This document shows, in pieces, positions 1 through 8,945 of a stretch of 64,000 nt of DNA. The notes beneath the pieces were generated by a model that saw only the letters and a program-made list of their open reading frames with translations, was not told where the DNA came from and made no database searches. The translations under genes and the position numbers were made by a program. Position 1 is the first letter of the stretch, and each line of letters starts with the position of its first letter. This DNA is from Methylobacterium nonmethylotrophicum (lineage in GTDB: Bacteria; Pseudomonadota; Alphaproteobacteria; Rhizobiales; Beijerinckiaceae): NCBI RefSeq assembly GCF_004745635.1, contig NZ_SRLB01000013.1, positions 62,001-126,000 on the forward strand. The letters run 5' to 3'.

Positions 1-1
1 G

Positions 2-358
2 CTGATGCCGTTCGCCCTCAACGAGGCGACCCGGTTCATCAGCCCGACGAAGACGCCGGAATTCCTGGCGGCGGGTCGGCGCGTGATCTCGACCCCGATC
101 GTCGACGTGCTGCGGGATTACGGCGAGGCCGGCCTCGTCGCCATCGCCGAGACGCCGGCGAGCGTCGCCCTGTCGATCGATGCCCTGCACGCCGAGCCAC
201 TGGCGGCCTGGCGCGAGCGGGTCGACCGCCACCTCGCGCACACTTCCTGGGACCGGACCTGGGACGCGATGCACGCGCTCCTGCGCCAAGGCCTGCGCGA
301 GGGCCTCCAGCGGGAGGCGGCCCCGCTCCTCCTGGCGCAGACGCCCACCCCGGCCTGA
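2..358 (+). CDS. Glycosyltransferase, C-terminal part, cut by window start
   Basis: The frame is open to the left edge, so no start is visible; about 118 residues remain. The stretch SPTKTPEFLAAGRRVIST is the nucleotide-sugar-binding end of GT-B fold (GT1/GT4-like) glycosyltransferases, where the T-P-E-F-L-A-A-G pattern precedes a helix capping the donor site. It lies 38 bp before a UDP-galactopyranose mutase, a pairing that suggests surface polysaccharide synthesis, perhaps using a galactofuranose donor; the sugar specificity is inferred only. The last residues are Ala/Pro-rich and probably disordered. Confidence 0.75.
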   Translation: MMPFALNEATRFISPTKTPEFLAAGRRVISTPIVDVLRDYGEAGLVAIAETPASVALSIDALHAEPLAAWRERVDRHLAHTSWDRTWDAMHALLRQGLREGLQREAAPLLLAQTPTPA

Positions 359-396
359 CCGATCCCCTTTTCCCTGCACCCGAGAGGTCCCGAGAC

Positions 397-1548
397 ATGT
401 ACGATTGGCTGATCGTGGGCGCGGGCTTCGCCGGCAGCGTGCTGGCCGAGCGCCTGGCGCGCCGGCGCGGCGAGCGCGTCCTCCTCGTCGACCGCCGGCC
501 GCATGTCGGCGGCAACGCCTACGACCGTCTCGACGAGGCGGGCGTGCTGATCCACCAGTACGGGCCGCACATCTTCCACACCAATTCCGAGGCGATCGTC
601 GATTACCTGTCGGCCTTCACCGCCTGGCGCCCCTACGAGCACCGGGTGCTGGCGATGGTCGACGGGATGCAGGTGCCGATCCCGATCAACCTCGACACGA
701 TCAACCGCCTCTACGGCCTGTCGCTGACCTCCGAGGAACTGGAGGCCTGGTTCGCCGCGCGGGCCGAGCCGGTGGCCGACATCCGGACCTCCGAGGACGT
801 GGTGGTGTCGGCGATCGGCCGCGAACTCTACGGAAAATTCTTCCGCGGCTACACCCGCAAGCAATGGGGGCTCGATCCCTCCGAGCTCGACCGCCAGGTC
901 ACCGCCCGGGTGCCGACCCGCACGAACCGCGACGACCGCTACTTCACCGATACGTTCCAGGCCATGCCGGCCCAGGGCTACACGCGGATGTTCGAGCGCA
1001 TGCTCGACCACCCCAACATCCACGTGATGACGAACGCCGACTTTCGCGACGTGCGCGAGGTGATCCCGCACCGCCGGGTCATCTATACCGGGCCGATCGA
1101 CGAGTATTTCGACTTCCGCTTCGGCCGGTTGCCCTACCGCTCGCTGCGCTTCGTGCACGTGACCCGGGATGTGGCCCGGCACCAGCCGGTAGCCGTGGTG
1201 AACTATCCCCAGACCGATGCCTATACCCGCATCACCGAGTACAAGCACCTGACGGGCCAGGAGCACCCGAAGACCTCGCTCACCTACGAGTATCCGAGCG
1301 CCGAGGGCGACCCCTACTATCCCGTGCCGCGGCCGGAGAACCAAGCCCTGTTCAAGCGCTACGAGCGTCTGGCGCGGGCGGAAGCCGACGTCTGGTTCGT
1401 CGGGCGGCTCGCGACCTACCGCTACTACAACATGGACCAGATCGTCGGGCAGGCGCTCGCCGCCTTCCGGCACATCGATGCGCAGCTCGGGCGGCCGGCC
1501 CCGGCGCGTCCGGCCGCCGCGACCGGCCCGTCGCTCGCCGCCGGCTGA
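397..1548 (+). CDS. glf: UDP-galactopyranose mutase
   Basis: Flavoenzyme that interconverts UDP-galactopyranose and UDP-galactofuranose in the cytoplasm. The 383-residue length fits the bacterial family. The N-terminus YDWLIVGAGFAGS is the FAD-binding GxGxxG fingerprint, followed by the family motifs GGNAYD and the His-rich HQYGPHIFHT segment that covers the flavin; YTRKQWG, and FVGRLATYRYYNMDQ near the C-terminus (isoalloxazine and substrate contacts), are also clear. A GAGAGGT-like ribosome site precedes the ATG. It follows the glycosyltransferase end by 38 bp, so the two are probably cotranscribed for a galactofuranose-containing glycan. The final 20 residues are an Ala/Pro tail outside the conserved fold. 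Confidence 0.95.
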   Translation: MYDWLIVGAGFAGSVLAERLARRRGERVLLVDRRPHVGGNAYDRLDEAGVLIHQYGPHIFHTNSEAIVDYLSAFTAWRPYEHRVLAMVDGMQVPIPINLDTINRLYGLSLTSEELEAWFAARAEPVADIRTSEDVVVSAIGRELYGKFFRGYTRKQWGLDPSELDRQVTARVPTRTNRDDRYFTDTFQAMPAQGYTRMFERMLDHPNIHVMTNADFRDVREVIPHRRVIYTGPIDEYFDFRFGRLPYRSLRFVHVTRDVARHQPVAVVNYPQTDAYTRITEYKHLTGQEHPKTSLTYEYPSAEGDPYYPVPRPENQALFKRYERLARAEADVWFVGRLATYRYYNMDQIVGQALAAFRHIDAQLGRPAPARPAAATGPSLAAG

Positions 1549-1657
1549 CCCCCGTTACGGTCACGACACCGAAACACCCCGACGCGAGGCGCGGTCGCGC
1601 CGGAACGTCCGTCCGACCCGACGTTGTCCGACACGCCGGCCGTCCCCCGGAGAATTC

Positions 1658-2152
1658 ATGACCGACCGCGCCGTGACCCGTCGTGCCGCGACCGACCGAG
1701 CTTCGGAGCCCGGCAACCCGCCCTCGACGGCGACGATCGCCGGGCATCCGCTGCACCCGATGCTGGTGCCGTTCCCGATCGTCTGCTTCGTCGGGGCCTT
1801 CGCCACCGATCTCGCCTACTGGCGCACCGCCGACATGCAATGGGCCAACTTCTCGGCCTGGCTGCTCGCCGCCGGCCTGGTCTTCGGGGTGCTGGCGGCG
1901 CTCGCGGGCCTCACCGACTTCCTCGGCCACCGCCGCGTGCGGGCGCAGAGGCCGGCCTGGGCGCACATGCTCGGCAACGTCCTGGTTCTCGGCCTGTCGC
2001 TGGTCAACGCCTTCGTGCATAGCCGCGACGCCTGGACCTCGGTCGTGCCGACCGGGCTGATCCTCTCAGGCGCGGTGGTGCTGATCCTGTGCGTCACCGG
2101 ATGGCTCGGTTGGGCGATGGTCTACCGCCACCGCGTCGGAGTGGCCTCATGA
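1658..2152 (+). CDS. DUF2231 membrane protein
   Basis: 164-residue inner-membrane protein with the DUF2231 signature GHPLHPMLVPFPI just before the first of four hydrophobic segments (roughly residues 33-53, 63-83, 96-116 and 130-152). The ATG was chosen because GGAG lies 5-8 bases upstream; a longer in-frame version would begin inside the glf end. Its stop overlaps the next gene by four bases (ATGA), so it is translationally coupled to the PQQ-type dehydrogenase lipoprotein. DUF2231 proteins often sit beside quinoprotein sugar dehydrogenases; a role as membrane or heme/quinone partner is plausible but not shown here. Confidence 0.85.
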   Translation: MTDRAVTRRAATDRASEPGNPPSTATIAGHPLHPMLVPFPIVCFVGAFATDLAYWRTADMQWANFSAWLLAAGLVFGVLAALAGLTDFLGHRRVRAQRPAWAHMLGNVLVLGLSLVNAFVHSRDAWTSVVPTGLILSGAVVLILCVTGWLGWAMVYRHRVGVAS

Positions 2153-3477
2153 GCCCGCGCCGTCCCGCCATCCTCCTCGCCGGCGCCTTGCTGCTTCTCG
2201 CCGGCTGCCAATTCGTCGGCTCTCACGATGAGGACTTCGACGCGCAGAGCCAGGTCGGTCCCGATCCGGTCCTGCCCGAGCCGCAGCACTACCTGCTGCC
2301 GCCGATGCGCATCGCGCGCGCCGTCGGCTGGTCCGGGGACGCGACGCCGAGCGTGCCCGAGGGCTTCCGGGTCAAGGCCTTCGCCACCGGCCTCGCGCAT
2401 CCGCGCCAGGTCACCGTCCTGCCGAACGGCGACGTGCTGGTGGTGGAGGCCAACGGCCCGAACGTCGAGCCGGTGCGGCGGCCGAAGGATCTGGTCATGG
2501 GCTGGGTCATGGCCTTCGCCGGGGCCGGCGCCAAGGGCGGCAACCGCATCACGCTGCTGCGCGACGCCGACGGCAACGGCATCCCGGAGGTGCGCAGCGT
2601 GCTCCTCGAACACGTCAACTCGCCGTTCGGCGTGGCGCTCGTCGGCCAGGACCTCTACGTCGCCGCCACCGACGCGCTGCTGCGCTTCCCCTACCGCGAG
2701 GGCGACACGAAGATCACGGAGCCCGGCATCAAGGTCACCGACCTGCCGGGCGGCCCGATCGACCATCACTGGACCAAGGCGCTCGCCGCGAGCCCTGACG
2801 GGAGCAAGCTCTATGTCGGCGTCGGGTCGAACAGCAACATCACCGAGCATGGGCTCGAGGCCGAGCGCGGCCGGGCCGCGATCTGGGAGATCGACCGGGC
2901 GACCGGCGCCCACCGCACCTTCGCCAGCGGCCTGCGCAACCCGACCGGCCTCGACTTCGAGCCGCAATCCGGCCGGCTCTGGGCGATCGTCAACGAGCGC
3001 GACGAGATCGGGCCGAACCTCGTGCCGGACTACCTCACCTCCGTGCGGGAGGGCGCCTTCTATGGCTGGCCCTACAGCTACTGGGGCCAGCACGTCGACC
3101 CGCGGGTGCAGCCGCCTCGGCCAGACCTCGTGGCGAGCGCCGTCAAGCCGGATTACGGCCTGAGCTCCCACGTCGCGCCGCTCGGCCTCGCCTTCTCGCG
3201 CACCGACCGCCTCGGCCCGGACTTCCGCGGCGGCGCCTTCGTGGGCGAGCACGGCAGCTGGGATCGCCAGGAGCTCAACGGCTACAAGGTCGTCTACGTG
3301 CCGTTCGCCGACGGGCGGCCGAGCGGGAAGGCCCGGGACGTGGTGACGGGCTTCCTCGATCGCGAGAACCGGGCCCGCGGCCGCCCGGTCGGCGTCGCGG
3401 TCGATCCCCGCGGCGCCCTCCTCGTGGCGGACGATCTCGGCAACACGGTCTGGCGGGTCACGCCGGCCGTGCCGTGA
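2149..3477 (+). CDS. PQQ-dependent sugar (sorbosone-type) dehydrogenase, lipoprotein
   Basis: 442-residue exported protein. The N-terminus is a lipoprotein signal peptide ending LLLAGCQ, so Cys is the lipidated residue. The body is a beta-propeller of the glucose/sorbosone dehydrogenase family: GFRVKAFATGLAHPRQ and PNGDVLVVEANG in blade 1, LRNPTGLDFEP, GAFYGWPYSYWG and FVGEHGSW are the PQQ/Ca-site and substrate-side motifs. It would oxidise a sugar or aldose in the periplasm and feed electrons to the respiratory chain; the substrate cannot be read from sequence. It overlaps the DUF2231 gene by 4 bp and touches the following esterase gene, forming a tight operon. Confidence 0.88.
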   Translation: MSPRRPAILLAGALLLLAGCQFVGSHDEDFDAQSQVGPDPVLPEPQHYLLPPMRIARAVGWSGDATPSVPEGFRVKAFATGLAHPRQVTVLPNGDVLVVEANGPNVEPVRRPKDLVMGWVMAFAGAGAKGGNRITLLRDADGNGIPEVRSVLLEHVNSPFGVALVGQDLYVAATDALLRFPYREGDTKITEPGIKVTDLPGGPIDHHWTKALAASPDGSKLYVGVGSNSNITEHGLEAERGRAAIWEIDRATGAHRTFASGLRNPTGLDFEPQSGRLWAIVNERDEIGPNLVPDYLTSVREGAFYGWPYSYWGQHVDPRVQPPRPDLVASAVKPDYGLSSHVAPLGLAFSRTDRLGPDFRGGAFVGEHGSWDRQELNGYKVVYVPFADGRPSGKARDVVTGFLDRENRARGRPVGVAVDPRGALLVADDLGNTVWRVTPAVP

Positions 3478-3503
3478 CCGCGGCCGATCCGGAGGTGGGA
3501 CGG

Positions 3504-4181
3504 ATGGAGCGGGCAGACCCCCATTCCTCGGGGATCCTCACGTCCCGGCCCTGCGACGGGCCGACGGATCCCGCGGCGGCCGGGACGCATCCGCTCGGCC
3601 TTGGCCGGGGACGGGACGGGGTCTTCCACGTTCCGGCCGGCGCCACGCGGCCGGTCCCCCTCCTGATCATGCTGCACGGGGCCGGAGCCTCGGCACAGGA
3701 CGTCCTGCCCCTGGTTTCCGCGGCAGCGGAGGAACACGCCGTGGCGGTGCTGGCGCCCGATTCGCGCGGGGCGACCTGGGACGTCATCCAGCACGCCTAC
3801 GGGCCGGACACCGATTTTCTCGACGCGGCCCTGGCCCAGGTCTTCGCGCAGGTGCCGGTCGACCCTCGGCGCATCGCGATCGCCGGCTTCTCGGACGGGG
3901 CGTCCTACGCGCTCTCGCTCGGCCTCGCCAACGGCGACCTCGTCCGGGACGTCCTGGCCTTCTCCCCCGGCTTCGCCGCGCCGGCGCGCCGGGAGGGCGC
4001 ACCCCGCCTCTTCATCTCGCACGGGCGGCAGGATCCGGTCCTGCCCTTCGCACGCTGCGGCGACCGCCTGGCGGCGGCGCTGGCGCAGTCGGGCTACGAC
4101 GTCGCCTATCACCCGTTCAGCGGCGGGCACGTGGTCCCGACTGAGATCGTCGAGGCCGCGTTCCGCCGCTTCCTCGCCTGA
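3504..4181 (+). CDS. Alpha/beta hydrolase (phospholipase/carboxylesterase type)
   Basis: 225-residue serine hydrolase. LLIMLHGAGASAQD is the oxyanion loop, GFSDGAS the nucleophile elbow, SHGRQDPVLPF carries the Asp and SGGHVVP the His of the triad, in the order typical of the carboxylesterase/phospholipase (PF02230) family. Start: ATG at 3504 with GGAGGTGGGACGG in perfect position; a GTG at 3474 overlapping the previous stop would add ten unconserved residues. It is the last gene of the DUF2231-dehydrogenase operon. No signal peptide is seen. Natural substrate unknown. Confidence 0.88.
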   Translation: MERADPHSSGILTSRPCDGPTDPAAAGTHPLGLGRGRDGVFHVPAGATRPVPLLIMLHGAGASAQDVLPLVSAAAEEHAVAVLAPDSRGATWDVIQHAYGPDTDFLDAALAQVFAQVPVDPRRIAIAGFSDGASYALSLGLANGDLVRDVLAFSPGFAAPARREGAPRLFISHGRQDPVLPFARCGDRLAAALAQSGYDVAYHPFSGGHVVPTEIVEAAFRRFLA

Positions 4182-4229
4182 GGCCGCGGCGGCTCGCGAG
4201 GGCAGCCCGTCAACGAAAGGACAGCCGGC

Positions 4230-5540
4230 ATGGTCGTCTCAGTGGCCCGGACCCGGATCACGCCGCTCCTGCGGGAGCGGCTCGTGCCGTTGCCGGAGGT
4301 GGAGGATCCCGACTTCGCCGCCTTCGCCGACCGGTTCGCGCAGGCCCGGGTCGTATTGCTGGGTGAGGCGACCCACGGCACCTCCGACTTCTACCGGGCG
4401 AGAGCCGCCATCACGCAGCGCCTCGTCGCGCGCCACGGCTTCCGCGTCGTCGCGGTCGAGGCCGATTGGCCGGATGCGGCGAGGATCGACCGCTATCTCC
4501 GCCACCGGGCCGACACGCCGTTCCCGGACGAGACCTTCGCCCGCTTCCCCACCTGGATGTGGCGCAACCGCGAGATCCTCGACCTCGCGTTCGGCCTGCG
4601 CACCTTCAATGCGGGGCGGCAGGCGGCGGACCAGGTCCGCTTCCGTGGTCTCGACGTCTACAGCCTCGGCGCGTCCATGGCGGCCGTGCTCGACTACCTC
4701 GACCGGGTCGATCCTGCCGCGGCACGCCAGGCCCGCGACCGGTACGGCTGCCTCTCGCCCTGGCACGCCAAGCCCGAACGCTACGGCCGCGAGGTGATGT
4801 TCGGCGCCAAGCACCCCTGCGAGGAGGCGGTTACACGGATCCTGCACGACCTCCAGGAGAAGCAGCTCGCCTACACTGCCCAGGATCCGGATGCCTACCT
4901 GGACGCGGCGCAGAACGCCCGAATCGTGCGCGCGGCCGAACAGTACTACCGCACCATGTATCGCGGCTCCGTCGAGTCCTGGAATATCCGCGACCGGCAC
5001 ATGTTCGACACGCTCCAGCACCTGATGGCGGGCGGTCGCAAGGCGGTCGTCTGGGCCCACAACTCGCATATCGGCCACGCGGGCGCGACCGCGATGGGGT
5101 GGGAGGGCGAGTTCAACATCGGCGAACTCGCCAAGACAGCCTACGGCGACGAGGCGGTTCTCGTCGGCTTCGGGACCGACCGCGGCACGGTGGCGGCGGC
5201 CGACGACTGGGACGAGCCGATGCAGGCGATGACCGTGCGGCCGGTCCGGGAGGACAGCCACGAGGCGCTGTTCCGGGAGGCGGGCCTGCCGCGCGCCTTC
5301 CTCGACCTGCGCGAGCCGGGTTCGGCGGCATTGCGGGAGGCCTGGACCGCGCCGCGCCGCGAGCGGGCGATCGGCGTCGTCTATCGCCCGCGCAGCGAGC
5401 TGCAGAGCCACTATTTCGAGGCCGTGCTGCCGGAGCAGTTCGACGCCTATGTCTGGCTTGAGGAGACGCGCGCCGTTACGCCGTTACAGGCCGGAGAGAT
5501 CCGATCCGGCGAGAGCGAGACCTTCCCGAGTGGGTTGTGA
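4230..5540 (+). CDS. Erythromycin esterase family protein
   Basis: 436-residue member of the EreA/EreB-like family. The diagnostic pieces are LLGEATHGTSDFYRARA (active-site His), VAVEADWPDAARIDRYL, FPTWMWRN and VWAHNSHIGHA. Despite the name, most family members in environmental bacteria have no proven macrolide activity, and they often sit beside phosphoribosyltransferase or hydrolase genes; a resistance role should not be assumed. The gene starts 48 bp after the esterase with AAAGGA 9 bases before the ATG, so it may belong to the same transcript. No signal peptide. Confidence 0.9.
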   Translation: MVVSVARTRITPLLRERLVPLPEVEDPDFAAFADRFAQARVVLLGEATHGTSDFYRARAAITQRLVARHGFRVVAVEADWPDAARIDRYLRHRADTPFPDETFARFPTWMWRNREILDLAFGLRTFNAGRQAADQVRFRGLDVYSLGASMAAVLDYLDRVDPAAARQARDRYGCLSPWHAKPERYGREVMFGAKHPCEEAVTRILHDLQEKQLAYTAQDPDAYLDAAQNARIVRAAEQYYRTMYRGSVESWNIRDRHMFDTLQHLMAGGRKAVVWAHNSHIGHAGATAMGWEGEFNIGELAKTAYGDEAVLVGFGTDRGTVAAADDWDEPMQAMTVRPVREDSHEALFREAGLPRAFLDLREPGSAALREAWTAPRRERAIGVVYRPRSELQSHYFEAVLPEQFDAYVWLEETRAVTPLQAGEIRSGESETFPSGL

Positions 5541-5672
5541 GCCCGGCAAGCCGCTCGCGATTGCCGCAGCAGGGCCATGGCGAGGGCCGGATCATGGCGA
5601 GCACTGGCTCAGCGCCCCGAGGAATGCTGAGAGGACACGCTGGCGGCGCCCTCGCGCCGGGGCGGTCGGTCC

Positions 5673-6305
5673 TCAGGGCCGCGCGATGATCAGGCCCCCG
5701 GCCAACCCGGCGTCCCGGCGCAGGAACGCCGCGATCGCCGCCGCGATCTTCTCCCCACCCTGAACCGACGGCTCGATCGGGTTGGCAAAGTCCGCATCCT
5801 CGCCGCACAGCACCCGCAGGTCGAGGAGCGTGAGGCTCCGCGCGGCCGCCTCGCGCGTCACGACGTCGTTGAGGATCGCCAGGGCCGTCGCGGTCAGGCG
5901 TCGGCGGACCGGATCGGGATAACGCGGGTCGTAGATGGTGCAGAGGGCCGTCGGGCGCCCGCGCGCCAGCACGGCGTCCAGCATCGCGCGGTACTCCGCC
6001 CGGAAGCGATCCTGCGTGCTCGCGAGCCGGTCGATCGCCTCCGCCACCGAGCGCACCGGCCCATCGAGCACGCCGGACGCACGCAGGGCGTCGTTGCCGC
6101 CCGCGCTGACGACGAGGTGGGTCGCGTCCTCCGGCAGGCCGGCGAGCTGGCGCGGCACGTCCGCCAGCACCGCCCCGTCGACCGCGCGCAGCGTCGCTCG
6201 CCCGCCGGGCAGGAGAGCGCGCAGCTGGCGCAGCACGTCGGGACCGCCGCGCACGTAGGCGGCGTTGTCGAACACGGAATCGCCGATCAGGACCGCGTGC
6301 GTCAT
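5673..6305 (-). CDS. SGNH/GDSL-type hydrolase
   Basis: 210 residues. The start MTHAVLIGDSVFDN holds block I (G-D-S nucleophile); VVSAGGNDAL is block III with the oxyanion Asn. The usual D-x-x-H of block V is not visible; instead FANPIEPSVQGGEKI stands there, as in a subgroup of short GDSL proteins with an IEPS-x2-GG-x-KI end. GGAGAGG lies 5 bases before the chosen ATG. An alternative in-frame ATG at 6407 would add a twin-arginine-like leader (GRREVLAASVLVLA), so export cannot be excluded. Located next to a broken hydrolase gene upstream. Confidence 0.8.
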   Translation of the reverse strand: MTHAVLIGDSVFDNAAYVRGGPDVLRQLRALLPGGRATLRAVDGAVLADVPRQLAGLPEDATHLVVSAGGNDALRASGVLDGPVRSVAEAIDRLASTQDRFRAEYRAMLDAVLARGRPTALCTIYDPRYPDPVRRRLTATALAILNDVVTREAAARSLTLLDLRVLCGEDADFANPIEPSVQGGEKIAAAIAAFLRRDAGLAGGLIIARP

Positions 6306-6403
6306 GAACCTCTCCGTCTCGGGCGTCTCGTCGCCTGCGCGCGCCGACACCCCTCGCGCGAGGACGAGCACGGACGCGGCGAGGACCTCGCGCCGTCCCG
6401 GCC

Positions 6404-6652
6404 TCATCCGGTCAAGCTCCGCCGCCACCCCCTCCGGCTCCGCGTGGTGCGGTTGTAGCCGCGCAGGTCGGGTGCCAGGACTCGCAAACCGGCCGCCGCG
6501 AGTGGGCCGATCTGCCGCCGGGCGAACCACGCCTCGGGAAAGCCGTGGAGCAGGATCGTCAGCGGCCCGTCCGCCGGGCCGGCCGCGGCGAGGTGCAGGG
6601 TCATACCCGCCAGAGGGACCATGGAGAATTCGGGATCGGGCCAGGATGCCAT
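6404..6652 (-). pseudogene. Alpha/beta hydrolase, truncated remnant
   Basis: The first 60 residues read MASWPDPEFSMVPLAGMTLH, then ILLHGFPEAWFARR and LRVLAPDLRGYN, the beginning of an epoxide-hydrolase-type alpha/beta hydrolase (oxyanion HGFPE, then D-L-R-G-Y-N). Right after RGYN the frame breaks: the expected K-P-E-G-V-A continues in another frame (EPEGVAAELD) and then homology stops. No nucleophile elbow is present, so this is a non-functional N-terminal stub that runs into the upstream region of the GDSL gene. Confidence 0.7.
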
Positions 6653-6767
6653 CACGGAACCAGGAAGACGTTGCTTGGCAAGGATGCCTCGCGCCCGCGC
6701 GGCGGGCATGGGCAACGTCCCCTCGCTGCGGCGGATCCCACCGCGAGGCGGGTGCGTTGGCGAGGTG

Positions 6768-7262
6768 ATGCAGCTCTATCTCGACTGTGACGGCGTGCTG
6801 GCGGATTTCGACGCGGGCGCGACCCGCGTGCTCGGCTGCCCGCCGCGCGAGTACCAGCGGCGCCACGGCCCTGCCCGGTTCTGGGCCGCGCTCGCACGCG
6901 CCCCGGATTTCTACGGGCAGCTCCCTCTGATGCCGGACGCGATGGCGCTGTTCGACGCCGTTCGGCCTTTGGAGCCGGTGATCCTCACCGGGTGCCCGCG
7001 CGGGACCTGGGCGCAGCCGCAGAAGCACCGCTGGGCGGCGGAGCACTTTCCAAATACGCGCCTCATCACCTGCCTGGCGGTCGAGAAGCGTCGCCACTGC
7101 CGTCCGGGCGACGTGCTCATCGACGACACGCCGACCCACCGCGCGCTCTGGGAGGCGGCGGGCGGCACCTTCATCCTGCATCGCTCCGCCCGCGCCTCGC
7201 TGAAGGCCCTGGCGGCTCATTGGCCCCGCGGTCCGTCCGGCGGGGGACCCGACGTCGCGTGA
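6768..7262 (+). CDS. HAD-superfamily 5'-nucleotidase-like phosphatase
   Basis: 164-residue cytoplasmic protein. It opens with HAD motif I, YLDCDGVLADFD (nucleophile and acid/base Asp), has motif II around VILTGCPRGTW and motif IV as VLIDDTPTHR, matching the 5'(3')-deoxyribonucleotidase (NT5C) branch of short HAD enzymes. The ATG at 6768 is preceded by GAGG; longer in-frame versions overlap the divergent hydrolase remnant. Likely a nucleotidase or related phosphatase; substrate uncertain. It is divergent from the GDSL/hydrolase side and convergent with the following membrane genes. Confidence 0.82.
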   Translation: MQLYLDCDGVLADFDAGATRVLGCPPREYQRRHGPARFWAALARAPDFYGQLPLMPDAMALFDAVRPLEPVILTGCPRGTWAQPQKHRWAAEHFPNTRLITCLAVEKRRHCRPGDVLIDDTPTHRALWEAAGGTFILHRSARASLKALAAHWPRGPSGGGPDVA

Positions 7263-7345
7263 CATCGGCCTCGTGATCGCGAGGGACGCCAGGGCCCTCG
7301 ACGAGGCGCGGGGGGATCCCGCCGTCGGGATCGCGGCGTGACCAC

Positions 7346-8104
7346 TCAGCTCGTCGACTGCATGTTGGGATCGTCGCTCGGTCCGATCGGCGGCAGGGCG
7401 CCGGTGCCCGGCGTCACGTCCGGATTCATGTGGCGCGGATCGGCGTGCGGGCCCGCCGCGGGCATCCGCACCGAGGCGTCGCTCAGGCGCCGGAGTGTCT
7501 CCGGCGGCGTCTCGGCTTCGGTCGCCGCGACGGTGTCGGCGCTGCCGCCCGCCACCGCGTCGAGCCGGGCCCTGTCGGAGGCGATCCGGACGACCTCCGC
7601 CTGCCAGTCGGGCTCGCGGTCCATCCGGCGCCGCAGGTCGTCGGGCCGCGCGACGTCGAGGGGATCGTCCTGCCCGAAATCCTGGCCGTTACGGTCGGTG
7701 TAGGGGTCGAAATCGCGTAAGCTTCGGCGGGGCCGGGCAACCCTGCGGTCCGGTTCCGTCCCGGGCTGGTCCGGTCCGCGGTCGCTCATCGCCACCAGAA
7801 CGAGTTCGGCGAGGCCGAGCGCCACCAGCAGGGCACGGTCCTCGCGCCGCTCCTCGCGCATCAGCAGCCCGGCACCGACGAAGGAGACGGCGCTCGCCGC
7901 GTCGAGGGCGAGATGCGCCCGCATCGAGAGGACGGGCAGGAGGCCGCCCTCGTGCCGCGTGAGCAGCGTGTAGGCGAGGTGCCAGACCGGTCCGACGCTC
8001 ATGATCCGGCGTGTTCCGGGGCCGCGCCCCTTGGTCCGACCGAGCGCCGCGATGAAGGCCGGAATGGCGTAGTCGCTGGCGGCGTGGAGGCGTCTGCTGA
8101 TCAC
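7346..8104 (-). CDS. Conserved membrane-associated hypothetical protein
   Basis: 252 residues from a GTG start (VISRRLHAASDYAIPA) overlapping the upstream SPW gene stop by 4 bp (GTGA), so translation is coupled. The first ~125 residues hold hydrophobic segments and the pattern YTLLTRHEGG..LSMRAHLALDA, which recurs in small alphaproteobacterial membrane proteins of unknown role that pair with SPW proteins. The last ~120 residues are charged, Pro/Asp-rich and end DDPNMQSTS, probably a soluble disordered tail. No enzymatic motif recognised. Confidence 0.72.
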   Translation of the reverse strand: MISRRLHAASDYAIPAFIAALGRTKGRGPGTRRIMSVGPVWHLAYTLLTRHEGGLLPVLSMRAHLALDAASAVSFVGAGLLMREERREDRALLVALGLAELVLVAMSDRGPDQPGTEPDRRVARPRRSLRDFDPYTDRNGQDFGQDDPLDVARPDDLRRRMDREPDWQAEVVRIASDRARLDAVAGGSADTVAATEAETPPETLRRLSDASVRMPAAGPHADPRHMNPDVTPGTGALPPIGPSDDPNMQSTS

Positions 8105-8481
8105 GCGGCGGCTCCCGTGGAGGTAGCGATGCGGTCGTCGCGCGCGGCGCGCGTCGTCAGTCCCGCTCCGATCTCGAGGACGCCCATGACCACGTGCGGC
8201 CACGTCACCCGGTCGGCGAACCCGAACAGCCACGGCGAGACGACGAGCAGCAGCCCGGCCGCGACGTCGGCGCCGAGATGGACCGGCAGGGGGACGAGCT
8301 TGACGGCGGAGAGCTCGTAGTCGGTGCACAGGCTCATCAGCAGGAGCGCGGCGCCGACGGCCTGCATGACGTACTGCGCCGCCGTGCCGTCGGCGAAGCC
8401 GACCAGATAAGGCAGCGCGATGAGCACGAGCCCGGCTCCGTAATCGAGCATGGCGTGGACGCGTGAGGGAATGAACCGCAT
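8101..8481 (-). CDS. SPW-repeat membrane protein
   Basis: 126 residues with two copies of the SPW (PF03779) unit: first AMLDYGAGLVLIALPYLVGFAD, degenerate at the SPW position, then a second copy ending VVSPWLFGFAD that carries the name-giving Ser-Pro-Trp. Four transmembrane helices are expected. Start MRFIPSRVH is typical of the family. It is the first gene of a two-gene operon with the coupled membrane protein 7346-8104. Function of SPW proteins is unknown. Confidence 0.85.
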   Translation of the reverse strand: MRFIPSRVHAMLDYGAGLVLIALPYLVGFADGTAAQYVMQAVGAALLLMSLCTDYELSAVKLVPLPVHLGADVAAGLLLVVSPWLFGFADRVTWPHVVMGVLEIGAGLTTRAARDDRIATSTGAAA

Positions 8482-8888
8482 GGATCGCTCGCGAGAGGGG
8501 GCGGAGCCTCGAAGCGAGGTCCGGCCCGGGGAAAAGATCCACAAGCAGCGCGGAGACGATCGCCAGCGCGGGAGCCGCTGGCCGGGAATGATCGCTGGCC
8601 AGTGTGCCGGAACGCCTCCGCGCCTGGTGGGTTGGCTGCATGCAAGACAACACGAAAGCCGGTATGCGCTCATTGACTTTCGTTAAATCGACTTCTCTTC
8701 ATGAGGCATCGATTTGATGAATGTTAAGCGAAGCGCCGGATTTGCTGGACTTGTTTCAGCATGCGCGTCGGCGCGTTCCGTCGTGATCCCTCGAGGCAGG
8801 GCGGCAGCGCGACAGTCAGCGGGGATGAGGCCTGGCGAGAGACGACAGGCCGAGCGATGAGGGAGCGAGGGATGTCGCAGGACGGACG
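8482..8888. other. Gene-free region
   Basis: No convincing coding frame. The part from 8650 to 8760 is clearly A+T-richer than its surroundings and may hold the promoter of the SPW operon. The right part leads into a run of gene remnants. Confidence 0.6.
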
Positions 8889-8945
8889 GTGGTGATCACG
8901 GCCGCGTCCAGCGGGATCGGATGGGCGGCCGCCCTGGCACAAGAC
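8889..8945 (+). pseudogene. Short-chain dehydrogenase, 5' remnant
   Basis: About 19 codons read VVITAASSGIGWAAALA, the N-terminal NAD(P)-binding TGxxxGIG element of a short-chain dehydrogenase. It then runs straight into an unrelated remnant. No rest of the gene is present. Confidence 0.6.

Noticed and set aside
118..1473. Long minus-strand frame opposite glf
   Set aside because: Antisense shadow of a high-GC gene; no family motif, Arg/Val/His-rich composition.
4230..5540. Macrolide resistance gene
   Set aside because: Only the family fold is supported; environmental members of this family mostly lack shown macrolide esterase activity.
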